Assembly (NCBI GenBank): GCA_000611775.1
Contig: KK106986.1
Span: forward strand, 992,001-1,056,000
Direction: 5' to 3'
DNA from: Umbilicaria muhlenbergii
Lineage: Eukaryota > Ascomycota > Lecanoromycetes > Umbilicariales > Umbilicariaceae
DNA: 64,000 nt
Made by a program: the position numbers and the translations under genes. Every line of letters begins with the position of its first letter. Position 1 is the first letter of the stretch. The notes beneath the pieces are model-generated. The model had not been told where the DNA came from. It saw nothing but the letters and a program-made list of their open reading frames with translations, and ran no database searches. Positions 23,242 to 35,062 of this stretch are shown here, piece by piece.

Positions 23242-24460
23242 CTAGTCTGCAGTTGCATCTATAGGCGCTTGCTGATATTGGTACTTTGACCGCATGCCTC
23301 CATATTCTCGAAACATGACAGGGGGATACTGGGCTGGGTGCTTTTCATCAATTCGGGACGGGAGACATTGGATAATAGCAGTCTCGTCCGGCGCGACGAA
23401 ATAGGGAATCGAGTAGCGAGCCCGTGTGATACGTTCTGACCCATCTTTCTTCTCCTGAAGGGGTGGGAGCGTTACACGGTGAGTGGCTGATGGGAAGGTG
23501 TCTACCAGGAGTAAGCAAAGTATCATTTCTCACCTCCTCAGCTGAGTGAAATATGCCATACCATTGCTGAGACGTTGAAGCATATCTCCAACGTTCAACA
23601 CCAGAGCACCAGGAAGAGGCGTTGCGGGAACAAACTGTCCCGGCTGCTTTGGGTTCTCGAGCTCCAGCCCACCACAGTCATCTTGAAAGAGCATAGTGAA
23701 GGAGCTTTCATGTCCAGATCAGCAATGAAGGAGGGCGAAACTGATACCTGGCCAGCAAAACAATTCCAGCCTTGTACTGATTCACTTACCTCCAATCCGT
23801 ATGAGCGGGCATTCTCGCAATAATTTGTTTCTCTAATTTGTCAGCCGGCACGGGCGGATAGTGTAGGAGTCGTAATTGGTTGTTGTGGCCAGAGTGAAGT
23901 CCTAAGAGAAGGTCTCTGTCACGATGTGTGAGGTTGAGCCCCTGACTGAATGCTTCAAGGACGAGACGAGCTGCATCGTTAAGTTCCCAGTAGAAGGTCG
24001 TCATGAAAGCACGGAAGCCTGGCAGAACTTCTTCAGGCAGCCAGACATTTGGTTGGGCGGCGTTTTCTTCACTACCGATTTCATAGCTCTCCTTGAAGTC
24101 TGTTACTTGTCTCAAGGATCTCCCCTGGCTTTCTTCCACAGCATCGTCTTCTGCATCTTGCTTCGAGTACACCTTCTCAAGCCCTGGATGCGAGTACCCT
24201 CGGTGTGGTACCGAACCTGGTGGGTGCGGTGCCTTCATCTTGTTTTCGTGGCTGAGATCATACAATTTCTGGGACCAGTCGAACGCCTTCTGAACAAGCT
24301 CGGGTGACACCCCATGGCCTGCAATGTAGACGAACCCCAGGCTTTGGCAGGCACTGGCCAGATTTTGCGCGATCTCCTGGCGTTGCCGAAGGCTGCCTGA
24401 GGACCACGCAGAGAAATCGACGATCGGTATCGACTCCAGTTGATCGGTTGTTATAGTCAT
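23242..24460 (-). CDS. 2-oxoglutarate/Fe(II)-dependent dioxygenase, isopenicillin N synthase-like
   Basis: Three exons, 24460-23790, 23704-23562, 23501-23242, encode 357 residues. The N-terminal DIOX_N part reads IPIVDFSAW and SLGFVYIAGHGVSPELVQ; the double-stranded beta-helix part contains the iron ligands HTD (His220, Asp222) and His279 (SATHRV), and the 2-oxoglutarate-binding RYS (Arg300, Ser302). All catalytic positions are present, so it is probably active. The substrate is unknown; fungal members act in secondary metabolism, oxidation of small acids or flavonoid-like compounds. No biosynthetic genes lie nearby, so a cluster role is not supported. It is divergent from tps1 over 1.1 kb. 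Confidence 0.88.
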
Positions 24461-25553
24461 GTTGTCCGCGTGGTGAAGGATGGGGAGGATTGTCTCTATA
24501 GGTGGTGGACGATTGCAAGTTCGCACATGAAGTGCAAACGAGATGGCGGGGTCTTACCAGAGTAGGAGAATCCTACATGTGCTGACATATCCTGCCGGTG
24601 ATCCTCCCGCTTCATATGGCAGAGGATAGGGTCAAGTCAATGGCAGCTCTCGATGGACGGATTCTTTCGCCTACTCGACATCCAGTAATGGACACATTGA
24701 GGACCAAGTGTGTAGATTTGGATGCCCTTGAGCTCTACAATATCCGCAATTGGATCAGAAGCAATCAAGCTCATACACCATCGTACAGACAGTTCCTTGC
24801 ATTACCGTGGCATGGGCATGCACCAGGTATTGGCAGTAACGGAGGTGTTTCCGTAGCTGTGTCGACCAGTGATTGTCGTAGGCTTGGAGGAAGATCGAGC
24901 ATGCCGTCTCTGAGCCCACGAGAAAGTGGACGGGACAGGTGCAGGTGCGATGCCCTTGCTGCATGTTACTGGCGAGCAGCACAGGACTCCTCCGGCGCGG
25001 ATCTGGTCGAAGCAGGCGTGTAAAGCTGCGCTTTGTCGTGCCAAGGTTTGCGTCATCTTTACGCTTCTGACAGCCACACAGCCTGGCGTGCCTGGGTCGC
25101 AGGGCTGCGTGCGACCGTTCGTTTACCACCAGTGCCACCCTCGCCTCCGTCCTCGTACCTCTCTCATCATACGTGATACAGTAACACGCCCTGTCGAGTC
25201 GAACGCTTCGCAGTCCGACCTTTGACGACCGACGCCCATGATCCCACTCCACACCGGATCCCTCCTTGTCCAGAAAAACTAACCCTCTGACACTTCCGAC
25301 ACTGTCTGATGTAGTCGCTATTGACGAGCGTCACATTCCGTAAACTACAAAGCATTGGCAACGCCACCCGCTTCGTCTCCCCATCTTCTAGAATACGAGG
25401 TAATCAACACCCCATCGTCCCCGCCAACTTGGGAAAAGCTACTTATCCACTGGCGCTCCTCAAGCTCCGGTTAGACCCGCTTCTCTGGGGAGGTAGTTCC
25501 GACAACGTCCAAGACCTCTGCCCTTCGTACACATCAACTGCCACTCCCCAACA
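24461..25553. promoter_or_regulatory. Divergent region, dioxygenase gene / tps1
   Basis: 1.1 kb between divergent starts. Several 60-165-codon open frames on both strands show no domain. Pyrimidine-rich tracts precede tps1. I did not find a convincing stress-response element cluster. Confidence 0.45.
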
Positions 25554-27329
25554 ATGCCTTCAGCTCTTCCAACCCTTCCAAAGTCTGATGCCCGCTTGCT
25601 CCTCGTGTCAAATCGGCTTCCTATCACCATCAAGCGCTCTGAAGATGGCACCTATGACTTTTCCATGTCCTCTGGCGGTCTTGTCAGTGGGCTGAGCGGT
25701 CTTTCCAAATCCACAACGTTTCAGTGGTATGGCTGGCCAGGCCTGGAGGTGCCCGAGGCAGAGGCGGGCACGTTGGTAAAACGGTTGAAGAACGAATACA
25801 ACGCTGTCCCTGTTTTCATCGATGATGAGCTGGCGGATAGACACTACAATGGCTTCTCCAGTAAGCTTCCACTCTTTAATCGCGAATCAGTCCGTTTGCT
25901 AACCGCCCGCCCCCGAAAGACTCCATTCTTTGGCCTCTGTTTCATTATCATCCGGGCGAGATTACCTTTGACGAATCTGCGTGGAACGCCTACAAGGAAG
26001 CAAACATGCTCTTTGCCAAAGCGATCGCAAAGGAAGTCAAGGATGGCGATCTTGTATGGGTACACGACTATCATCTGATGCTACTGCCGGCTATGCTACG
26101 AGAGGAGATTGGCTCGACAAAGGCGAACGTCAAGATAGGGTTCTTCCTGCACACCCCGTTTCCTAGCAGTGAGATATACCGGATTTTGCCTGTGAGAAAC
26201 GAGATTCTCCTCGGTGTCTTGCATTGCGATCTCATCGGCTTCCATACGTACGACTACGCGAGGCACTTCCTCAGTAGCTGCTCTAGGATCTTGTAAGTCT
26301 CCCAGGTCCATGGTGCGATATAAATATCTCTGTCGTGTAACATATGGTCGACATCCACTGACCTTTGCAGGGGCCTAGCAACAACTCCCAATGGTGTGGA
26401 GTTCCAAGGGAAGATCGTCAGCATCGGTGCATTCCCTATCGGCATCGACCCTGAGAAGTTCACCGAAGGCCTCCAGAAGCCAAAGGTGCAAGAGCGTATC
26501 GCGACACTTGAACGCAAGTTCCAAGGCGTCAAGCTCATAGTCGGGGTTGACAGGCTCGACTACATCAAAGGTGTGCCTCAGAAGCTGCATGCTTTGGAGG
26601 TCTTCTTGACAGAGCACCCGGAGTGGATCGGTAAGGTGGTGCTAGTCCAGGTCGCTGTGCCCAGCCGGCAAGATGTGGAAGAGTACCAGAACTTGAGGGC
26701 CGTGGTCAACGAGCTCGTGGGCAGGATTAATGGGAAATTTGGTGGGCTGAACTTGGCTACGATTCCCTTCTTCAAATACTGACAAATGCTAGGCACCATT
26801 GAATTCATGCCTATTCACTTCATGCACAAATCGGTGTCTTTCGACGAGCTCATCGCGCTCTATGCCGTTTCCGACGTTTGCCTGGTCTCATCCACCCGCG
26901 ACGGTATGAACCTCGTTTCCTACGAATACATCGCCACTCAGGAGAAGCGCCATGGCGTTATGGTGCTGTCAGAGTTCACTGGCGCGGCCCAGAGTCTCAA
27001 CGGCAGTCTCATCGTCAACCCATGGAACACCGAGGAGCTCGCTGGTGCAATCCACGACGCAGTCACGATGGGCGAGGAGCAGCGAGCAATTAACTTTCAG
27101 AAGCTTGATCGATACGTGTCTAAGTATACAAGGTATGTTGTCTTGCCCTAGCGCATCAGATCTGGATTGACGAAGTTACAGCGCTTTCTGGGGCCAGTCG
27201 TTCGTCGGCGAATTGACCAAAATCTCCGCGCAGGCCGAGAAGAAGACCAAAGCAAGGCGTGAATCCATGGCAACTATCATGGCAAATGGAAACGGCCATA
27301 CGAAAGAAGCCATCGTTAATGGCTGCTGA
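25554..27329 (+). CDS. tps1: Alpha,alpha-trehalose-phosphate synthase (UDP-forming)
   Basis: GT20 glycosyltransferase joining UDP-glucose and glucose-6-phosphate to make trehalose-6-phosphate, which serves stress protection and control of glycolysis. Five exons, 25554-25860, 25920-26292, 26371-26741, 26793-27132, 27182-27329; 1539 nt, 512 residues, a normal length for fungal Tps1. Landmarks: LLLVSNRLPIT at the N terminus, WYGWPG, WVHDYHLMLLPAMLREE, GFFLHTPFPSSEIYRILP, IVGVDRLDYIKGVPQKL, and SSTRDGMNLVSYEYIA. There is no phosphatase domain, so it is the Tps1 rather than the Tps2 type. The ATG at 25554 begins MPSALPTLPKSDARLLLVS, as expected. Confidence 0.96.
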
Positions 27330-28138
27330 AGCACACCTTTTTCATTCACACCTGTATTCTCAAGCGCATACCCGATATTGTTGTGCGGCGTCTCCATGGC
27401 ATAGGCGGCTAGCCTGCGTCTGGAGACAGGATCCCTTTTGACAGTAGCTAAGGCTACTGATAGATTGTATTGAATATCGCTTCGATTCAATTGTGGTTTC
27501 CTCAGTGGTAACTCATACGTAGATTTAGTAAGTCACAAAGGACAAATTTAGCTCCGCACATTTGACCCTTTGCAGCGGGATCTTTTAACCTTGCGATGGT
27601 CAAAAGATCGGTGCGAACGCCGTCAACTGAGTCTCCGACAACATTTGTTGAGCACATAGGCATTCCGTACACGAAGAAATAGACCTGTAATATAATGATG
27701 AGGATACTCGGCTGTTTTATGACATCGGTGGTCAAAATATAGTCCGTCATGCTTTGCTTCGGGGTCGTAAATAAGTTCTGTAACTATAAGATAAGTACGG
27801 AAGAAAGCTATTTCTACCCTAGGGCTGTGGGAAGCAAACACTAGCAAACATAAGACTCAAACGTTCTCGACTTCGGATCCATGCAGGAAACCGACAATAC
27901 GATCGATTCGATTCGAAAAGAACAAATTTCCGGTGTACATACCGACCAACCTTGCCTACACTCATACGCATTCGTTCGTTGATTCCCTTCCTCTATTCTG
28001 TAGTGCACATCAAGAGCCGGCATCTTGACGAAGTTCTCTACCCACCACATCGCAACCAGCACACTAGCTGCCCTCCCAAACCCTACCTCCTGCTCTGCAG
28101 TCGCTCTTCCTCCGCAGCCCCACTCCACTCTCGGCGCA
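27330..28138. other. Intergenic, tps1 to the uS17m gene
   Basis: 800 bp. 3' flank of tps1 and promoter of the uS17m gene. No supported gene. Confidence 0.5.
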
Positions 28139-28949
28139 ATGCCAGCCCACCACCCCCTCAGTCTCACCGGCGTCGTCGTCTCCGCCGGCAAAATGATGAA
28201 AGCGGTCAAAGTCCGCACCGCGCACCAAACCTACAACTCTTTTCTCCGCAAAGTAAGCCCCCTTTCTCCCCTCCTTACCTCCCACCGTTCTACCCCACGA
28301 ACCAGCACCAGCCCGTTCATCCCATCGACCACCCCTCAACCCCACAACCCCATCCCACCCACTCACTTCGCTACCACCACTAACCCAACCCCCCCCCCTT
28401 TTCCCCCCACAACAGAATTTCCGCACCTTCAAATCCCACCTCGTCTCCGACCCCACCTCCTCCCTACGCACAGGGGACATCGTGCGCATCACCTCCGGCT
28501 GGCGCACCAGCCGCCACATCAAACACGTCGTCACCACCATCCTGGCCCCCTACGGCGACCCCCTCTCCGCCCGCCCGCGCGTCATGACCGAAGAGGAGCG
28601 CCTCGAACAACGCCGCCTGAAACGGGAAGCGAAACTCAGGCGACGGGATCTGAGGAGGGAGGGGCAGCTGATGGAGGTTGATGGGGAGGAGGGCGGAAAT
28701 GAAGTGCTGGAGGGAGTACCGGAGGGCGGGAGGGGTGATGGATTGCATGCGGTGGGGCCGATTAATGAGAGGGCGGGACGGAATCGGGGGAGGGCGGATA
28801 GGGAGGGGAGGAAGGCGGAGAGGAATGAGGAGGAGGCGGAGAGGGTGCAGGAGAGGTTGGATGGGGAGGGGGTGGGTGTGGAGGATGTGGAGAGGAGGTT
28901 GGAGGGGTTGAAGCTGTCGGGGGCGAGGAAGGTGGAAGAGGGGGTTTGA
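28139..28949 (+). CDS. mrps17: Mitochondrial ribosomal protein uS17m
   Basis: Small-subunit mitoribosomal protein of the S17 family, which binds 16S-like rRNA. Two exons, 28139-28252 and 28416-28949, phase 0, 215 residues. The OB-fold is clear: HPLSLTGVVVSAGKMMKAVK, NFRTFKSHLVSDPTSSLRTG, DIVRITSGWRTSRHIKHVV. The 163-nt intron is longer than most here and pyrimidine-rich. After the S17 domain comes a long Glu/Arg-rich C-terminal extension of about 120 residues, probably helical (RREAKLRRRDLRREGQL-like composition), as in other fungal mitoribosomal S17 proteins. GC content and codon use rise in this extension, with many GGG/GAG codons. Confidence 0.9.
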
Positions 28950-29329
28950 ATTGAAGACTGGGTTTATAGTTGGTTGGGTTGATAGGCTCGGAAGTCGAGT
29001 GGGTGCCTCTTGTATATAAATACACCTTGTGTACTCTCGGGTAACTGCATTGAATCTTTGAAGGTCTGTAGGTGGTATACGTCGGTGCTGAGGGACATGC
29101 AGAGGGCCTTCAGTACATGCGTCATCTCTGTGGTGACTAGTTCAGCCAAAGTTCGTCTTGCGCAAATGGCTCGACAGGCAAAGACTGAGATTAGCTACGT
29201 GAGTATGCTAAGATAACTCCAGGAGATACCGCACCCCATCACAGGACCCGGACTCCCGCCCAGTCTCATTGCAATACGATTTTCAACGCCCTAACGCCCA
29301 GGAAACAACCACTGCATGCTTTTCTACCG
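28950..29329. other. Convergent intergenic region
   Basis: 380 bp between the uS17m gene (+) and the AAA ATPase gene (-). Nothing recognisable. Confidence 0.5.
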
Positions 29330-32062
29330 TTAGCCCCCCCTCTCCCCAAACTCCCTAGCCCAGTCCTCAAACTCCTTAAGCCCCTGTTTGCTAACGCTAG
29401 GCCTGATGTTGATGAGACTAGCCTCGAAATCTTCGAACTGGATGGGTCTGATTTCATCCATGGACATATGCAGTAGTGCTTCCCCAAGACTCCGTAGCGG
29501 ACCCATCGCCGCATCCTTTGCTAAAGCGGTAATGTCAGAGCCTGAGAAACCTACATGCCGCTCATTAGTGTCCATTTCTAACATCATGACGCCCAAAATG
29601 ACATACCTTCTGTTAGGCGTACAAGGACCTGGATGTCGTCCTCATCTAAGCTGTGCTTCTGGTGACCGAGCAAAGTCTTCAATTGCGTAGCTCGGACCGA
29701 AGCTTCCGGCAAAGGAATATACTGCCTCCTCACGAACCTCCTTCGTGCCGCCTCATCAATCGCCCAGGGTAAATTGGTAGCCGCAAGAACCAACACCCTA
29801 CTCGCGTCCCCCTCTTTCTTTTCCTTCTCCGTCTGTTCCCGACCAGCCGCCGCTCGCTGCAAGTCCGACCACTGGATGAGAAACTCGGTCTTGATGCGCC
29901 GCGTCGACTCATGCTCGCTGGACCCCCCTCGCGAAGACAGAAGTGAGTCGATTTCGTCGACGAAGATAATCGAGGGTGCAAGAGCCTTCGCCAGCGAGAA
30001 CAAGGCACGAACGAGCTTTTCCGACTCGCCGAGCCATTTGGATGTAAGACTGCTCGCTGAAATCGCAAAGAACGTCGACCGGGATTCTGTGGCTACGGCT
30101 CGTGCCAGCATGGTCTTCCCTGTCCCTGGAGGGCCGAAGAGAAGCATACCCCGAGCGGGTTCTCGAAGGCCCATAAAAAGATCGGGACGTAAGAAAGGGT
30201 ATACGACCGCCTCTTTGAGAGCATTCTTAGCGATATCTAATCCTGCCACATCGTCCCAGTGCACTTCGTCTCCTCTCACAACAATCTCGTTAAAGATTTG
30301 TTTGGCAGCGTTCTCGTCCACTCCCGATGGTAGATGCTTTTGAACGTACTTGACGCGCTCCTCCCAAGCATTAGAAGAGGCCGATGCCTCAGGCGAGTCT
30401 CTGTCGGTCGAATGTGGTGTCGTAACTAGCTCTCTGGCCATAGGAGCTTCACGCTTTTTGCGAGTACTCCGACGGGTGGTACCTTCCGCCTCTCGACTGC
30501 TGCTAGTATGCTCATCGCCACTATCGGATGAACCTAGTTTGGGTTGCTCAGGTTGCCCTTGTCGGTTTGCGCGCGGCAATGAGATGTTCGCTACGGGTAC
30601 TGGGCGTCTTGTAATGCCAGGTGATGGAATAGGACGTCTCTGCCTTTGTGGTGAGCGCTGCCTGGTAGGTAACGTGTAAGAATTTGTTGATTCGCCGGGG
30701 TGACTTGGCTTAGAAGTGGTGGCTAGGCCATTGACTTGGGTCGTTAGATTCGCAGCAGGATATTCGCTTCTGTATGATAGATAGTCGATAGGTGGCTTTA
30801 CATGACCCGGTGACTGAGTTCTGCTCTTTGACAGTACAGGGTTTTTTATCTCGGGCCTGTGTGTCGGAGGCGTCGGCGGTTCTAAGGTAATTAGATCTTC
30901 GATCGTCTGCGGTTGTAGATATGCAGCACTACCTGACACCCGCTGCTGCGAGATAGCATCTTCTGCGTGGTAGCTGTTCGGACGTTTCGTTCCCGGTGTT
31001 GTGCCGGAATCAAAGGGACTGTCTGGCAGGACAATACTGCTGGACCTGCTGGACTTCTTCGAGATACTGTCCCCGTTCGCAGGGTATGAGACCTCGTTTT
31101 TATTGACGTTATAATAACCAGAGCTGTCTCGGTGCGTTGAGTTGACTGTGGCTGTGCTTCCACCATGTCCCGGCATGCTTTGTCCCAATTTGTTCCCATA
31201 CGACCGAGATATAGAGTCCCAAGCTAGTCCTGCGGCTTTCGACGCGGCAGGCGGTCCTACGTTCCTTCCACCTGATGCCCTGGGCGACTTTGAAGGTCTT
31301 TTACCATCCTTGTTTGTGCGCAGTGTCGTTAACAGACGGCCCTTCTTCTCTGGGCTTGGAGTCCTTGATGTCCTCGAGCTTAGGTTTCGAGGTGCAGCCA
31401 TCGAAGGAGGCGAGTACGGTGCGCTGGAACGACACGTGCTGACTTGTGGAACACTGTAAGACCTCGAGGTCTGAAACTCTGAGCTTTGGTGGGCACCCAG
31501 GGCAGGTCGTTGAGGTAGAGGGGGTGCTGGCTTAGGAGGGGGAACCGGTTTAGAAAGATTTGGATAGCTTATTGCAGGAACAGTACCCTGCCCAATATAA
31601 CCTGAACGTTCTTGCTCGACGCTCTCCTTTGGCGTTTTGGGTAACGAACTTCTCCCACGCATCGTGCCACCATCCTTGGGCTTCGCGCCGCCGCCCTTGG
31701 CCTCCTCTCTGCTTTGGCGCAGCGCTTCAAGTAGATCCACTCGTTCCTTGCACTGCATTTCCATATCTCGCAAGGAGTCCTGAAGGGCTTTTTCGGTCTC
31801 TGACTTGGGCCGATAGTTCGGTGGAACGCGATAAGCATTGTGATAATATATCTGGTCAAGTGCAGAACGCCAGGAGCGCAATGCTTCAGCTTCGTTGTTC
31901 TGGCACATTGTAAAGGTCAGTGGTGCTACTGTGGCGTGTTGTTTCTTTCTCCTCGTTAACAAAGTGACTGACCTGTCCTTCAAAGTAAACTGCTGTGGAG
32001 CAGATCAAATAGCATTCATCGTACGTCTTCTGCATAGAAGACGACGTGTTGGTGCGCATCAT
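29330..32062 (-). CDS. Meiotic-clade AAA ATPase, Yta6/Sap1 (spastin/fidgetin-like) type
   Basis: Three exons, 32062-31973, 31899-29607, 29550-29330; 2604 nt, 867 residues. The N terminus ([39 protein letters not shown]) looks like an MIT-type helical bundle. A long Ser/Pro-rich disordered linker follows. The AAA module begins at [20 protein letters not shown], with Walker A GPPGTGKT, Walker [11 protein letters not shown], the second region of homology [20 protein letters not shown], and [19 protein letters not shown]. These features mark the katanin/spastin/fidgetin/Vps4 clade; the long linker and length fit yeast Yta6/Sap1. The substrate is not known from sequence; microtubule severing or cortical roles are family-based guesses. 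Confidence 0.88.
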
Positions 32063-33001
32063 TGAAAGACACAATAAAGTTGGAGAAGTCCATATAACTT
32101 GTCAAACTGTTCTCTCACTGAGGTTCCACACGCTGGGGCGATGTGACCTCTTGCCGGTTCTCGTTCACAATGAGCCCAGCCTCGTTGTTGCTGGCCGTAT
32201 GACGTTGTTGCTGCTGTGGCAGATCCTGGCTCTTGGTTGATAGGGTGTCTTGAGTCCCCTGTGTTTCGTGTATGTCGAAATAGTCACAAGACCAGCAGTG
32301 CTACCTCGTTGAGATTAACAATATCACGTGTTAACCCAGCGCTGGGAGTGGTGTCGTTGAGGAGGAGTGAGCATTACGAGTACGGGGTACGTCCTTCTGC
32401 GCTGTCTTGTTGCTAATCCTCGCTACTGCAAGCCTGAGTAGTCCCTGAAATGCCTTATCGATAAAGCCCAGCGGACTAAGGCTTACGCTCTGGGAGTCGC
32501 CACAGTTACACTACAGCATCATTATAAACACGTCCGTCTGATTGACTAGTAACACAAGCAGCAGAGGTGATGCTGCTGTGCTATCTCGGTTGAATTCTTT
32601 TGCTATGTACATTGTTGCTCCAACGATCAGAACTGATCAGAGCACGAATGATTTCAGTATGCCGCCAATCGCTCTGCAACGCCTGGAATGGCCCGCGGAT
32701 GCCAGTGACACATGACTCGCTGGTATCTTCGAAGTAGAAGCACAGAAGAATCCCCCATGGTCTATCGTGATACAAGCTGAATGAAACGAACATGCTATGC
32801 TGAGTTCGACAAGTCGTTTAGAGCTTTCCAACGTCCTGATCATAGTATGATGCGCGATGCAGCAAGATTTAGATCGGGCCCGCAGAAGGCACTTTCGAAT
32901 TGAAACATTAGTCGCAAAAAAAGTTCTAACAGTGGTAGTGGCCCGAACGCCTCGCTGTGTCAAGTGACAGAAGTCAAATCAGCTGATCCGTTCGTGAGAA
33001 C
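32063..33001. other. Intergenic, AAA ATPase promoter side to the mitoferrin 3' end
   Basis: 940 bp. Short open frames only; no recognised gene. Confidence 0.5.
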
Positions 33002-34332
33002 CTATGGATCGTTGGAGTGGCGGATGAAGTAGGCCTTGGCCATTTCATAGGATGTCCTGGATTTAGATTAGCCATCATTAACATCGTGAGAAGGTGATTT
33101 GATGGAGCAGTCACATACCAACAAATAGCGGTGCTAGGCATGGTTGTGATTATCCGAGGCCAGAGCCCACGGAAAAATCCCGCCCAGCCATATTGCCGCT
33201 TGATGATTGAAGCCGCTACAAAGAGCCCCTTAGCAGATCTGATTTCTGCATCGTTTGCAGTTCCGCGCGTCTGCAGAAGGGTCTTGATAACATCCAAAGG
33301 CGTCGTCAAACCAGCTGCGAATGCTCCGGCCAACCCTCCAGCCATACAGTGCGTGAATGGATCGTACGATTTCGTGGGATTCATAACCTTTGAGATGGAC
33401 TCGTAGGCGGTGAATTGAAGGGCCGTGAAGGGAACCGTCATGCAAAGGGTCGTAGGATAGGATATGTAGAAGGCGGCCAATCCCTCAGCCCGATACACTG
33501 ATTTGGCGCATTGAGAAATCGATTTGTACATTTTCCTTGAACCATGGACTTGCATTCGCTGCTTGACCACTAGAAATAGGTCAGATGACACGAATCAGAC
33601 CAGTATACATGCGTTCTCACCATCGAAAGGATTCATCAGCGCATCGCTCGCAATGGTCGCACATGCCCCGCTCGTAGCTAACGAAAATATCAGCCACATT
33701 GCATTAAAACGAGTTACAGTTTGCGAAATACTTACCTGCAGCAAGTGGATGATGCTCATTGCCCACGTTGCCCCCCATAGCCTGCTTGACTGCCTCATAG
33801 GTAGCAAAATAAACCGCGTGCGCTGGACCTGTTGTAGCATGTCAGCTACGTTTGTGGCGAGAGGCTTGTTATGAAGACGTACCAGCACCGAGAATAACGC
33901 TTGTCACACCTCGCCACATTGATCCAAGGCCTTCCATCCTTGAGATTGTAGAGACCGCGTTTGACAGCCCCGTGTAGATGGCGCCGGGCGAAGGATTGAT
34001 CACCTGCATGCGTGTCTGCGCACTGTGAGTGCTTGCCCTCAAGCTATGCCAGCACAAGCCTTACTTTGAGAAGATCGATGGGGTACATGACGGAGTGCTC
34101 CTATAACAGGATCAGCATCAGGCCTAAATTTCAAAGGTGAAATGACATGGGGGCAAAAACTTACAGCGATGCCAGCAAATGCGCCAGCAAGCATGTTGTC
34201 AGCCAGACTGAAGTTTCGTGGAAGAGCTTCGTAGCTGAAGGAGGCTGTCAGTAAAGCTGTTCCCGAAAGGTCAGTAGGGAGGGAGAAGTCCTACTCATAC
34301 TCTTCGACTGGAGAGGGCTCATGGGCTGCCAT
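33002..34332 (-). CDS. mrs4: Mitoferrin, mitochondrial iron carrier (Mrs3/Mrs4)
   Basis: Mitochondrial carrier family protein importing iron across the inner membrane for haem and Fe-S synthesis. It starts at MAAHEPSPVEEYE, then NFSLADNMLAGAFAGIA and EHSVMYPIDLLK. All three carrier signatures are present: YPIDLLKTRMQ, NPFDVVKQRMQVHGS and TPLDVIKTLLQTRG. The last exon reads SYEMAKAYFIRHSNDP. About eight exons are interrupted by small introns (for example GTGAGAACG after NPFD and GTATGTGAC after AICW). The sequence between TRMQVINPSPGAIYTGLSN and GNEHHPLAA fits the Mrs3/4 subgroup. The exact exon ends were worked out only at the junctions named. Confidence 0.9.
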
Positions 34333-35062
34333 GATCTCCACGTCTGGGGGCGCAGGAGACCTGCGCAGAGTGCTTATGCTGACCACAACGTGGATTCTGA
34401 GTGCTGTAGGTTGACTGAGAGGTTGATAGAAAGTGTCATTGGAAGTGAGGTGGTGGGTTTGGCCGGAGTTGGCGCGAATCCGGGGCGGGTTGTGCTCAAA
34501 AACCGTAGAGTGGTGACGCCCAGGCATTTTCTTTTATACTGCGGAAGACCGAACTTTGGCCTAACTCCAGGATCCACGCAGATACATTATATGTCACATA
34601 CTTCATGCGTGTAGACAGAAACAAGCTACGGAAGTAGTCATCCCTTGATTTATCAATGAATAGACATGTTGTCACGGTTGATTCCTTTGGCTGTCCAGAA
34701 TAATGAGGTCATCCGTGGCGAACTGGGGGTTTTGGGCCTTTACACAACAGAGGGGCCAACTGCCTCAGGCAGTACGTTCGAGGTACAATTGAGACTTGTA
34801 ACGCATGCCTTAGAAGATCGATTCAAGTGGTTATGGGACCTGATATCACACTCTGGGCGAATCTCGGAATATTTGGTTGGATGACCCTAAACGCCACCGA
34901 AGAGAAATTTCCTCATTTGTTAAAACGCCGTCCGATCCCAAATCACCCAGCAAGTGACCCAATAATGCTCGCCGATGCATATGCAAATATTCCGCGCCAT
35001 GGGTTCCGTCCCTTCAAGCATAAGATGTGGGTATCCTGCTTGCCCTCTTAATCCAGGGTATG
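34333..35062. other. Intergenic, mitoferrin promoter side to the atg9 3' end
   Basis: 730 bp; a 72-codon frame at 34666-34884 (+) has no recognisable domain. Confidence 0.5.

Noticed and set aside
23242-24460. Secondary-metabolite cluster around the dioxygenase
   Set aside because: Neighbours are a DEK_C protein and trehalose synthase; no synthase, P450 or transporter nearby.
24598-25252. Several 90-165 codon frames between the dioxygenase gene and tps1
   Set aside because: Overlapping on both strands with no domains; this is a divergent promoter region.
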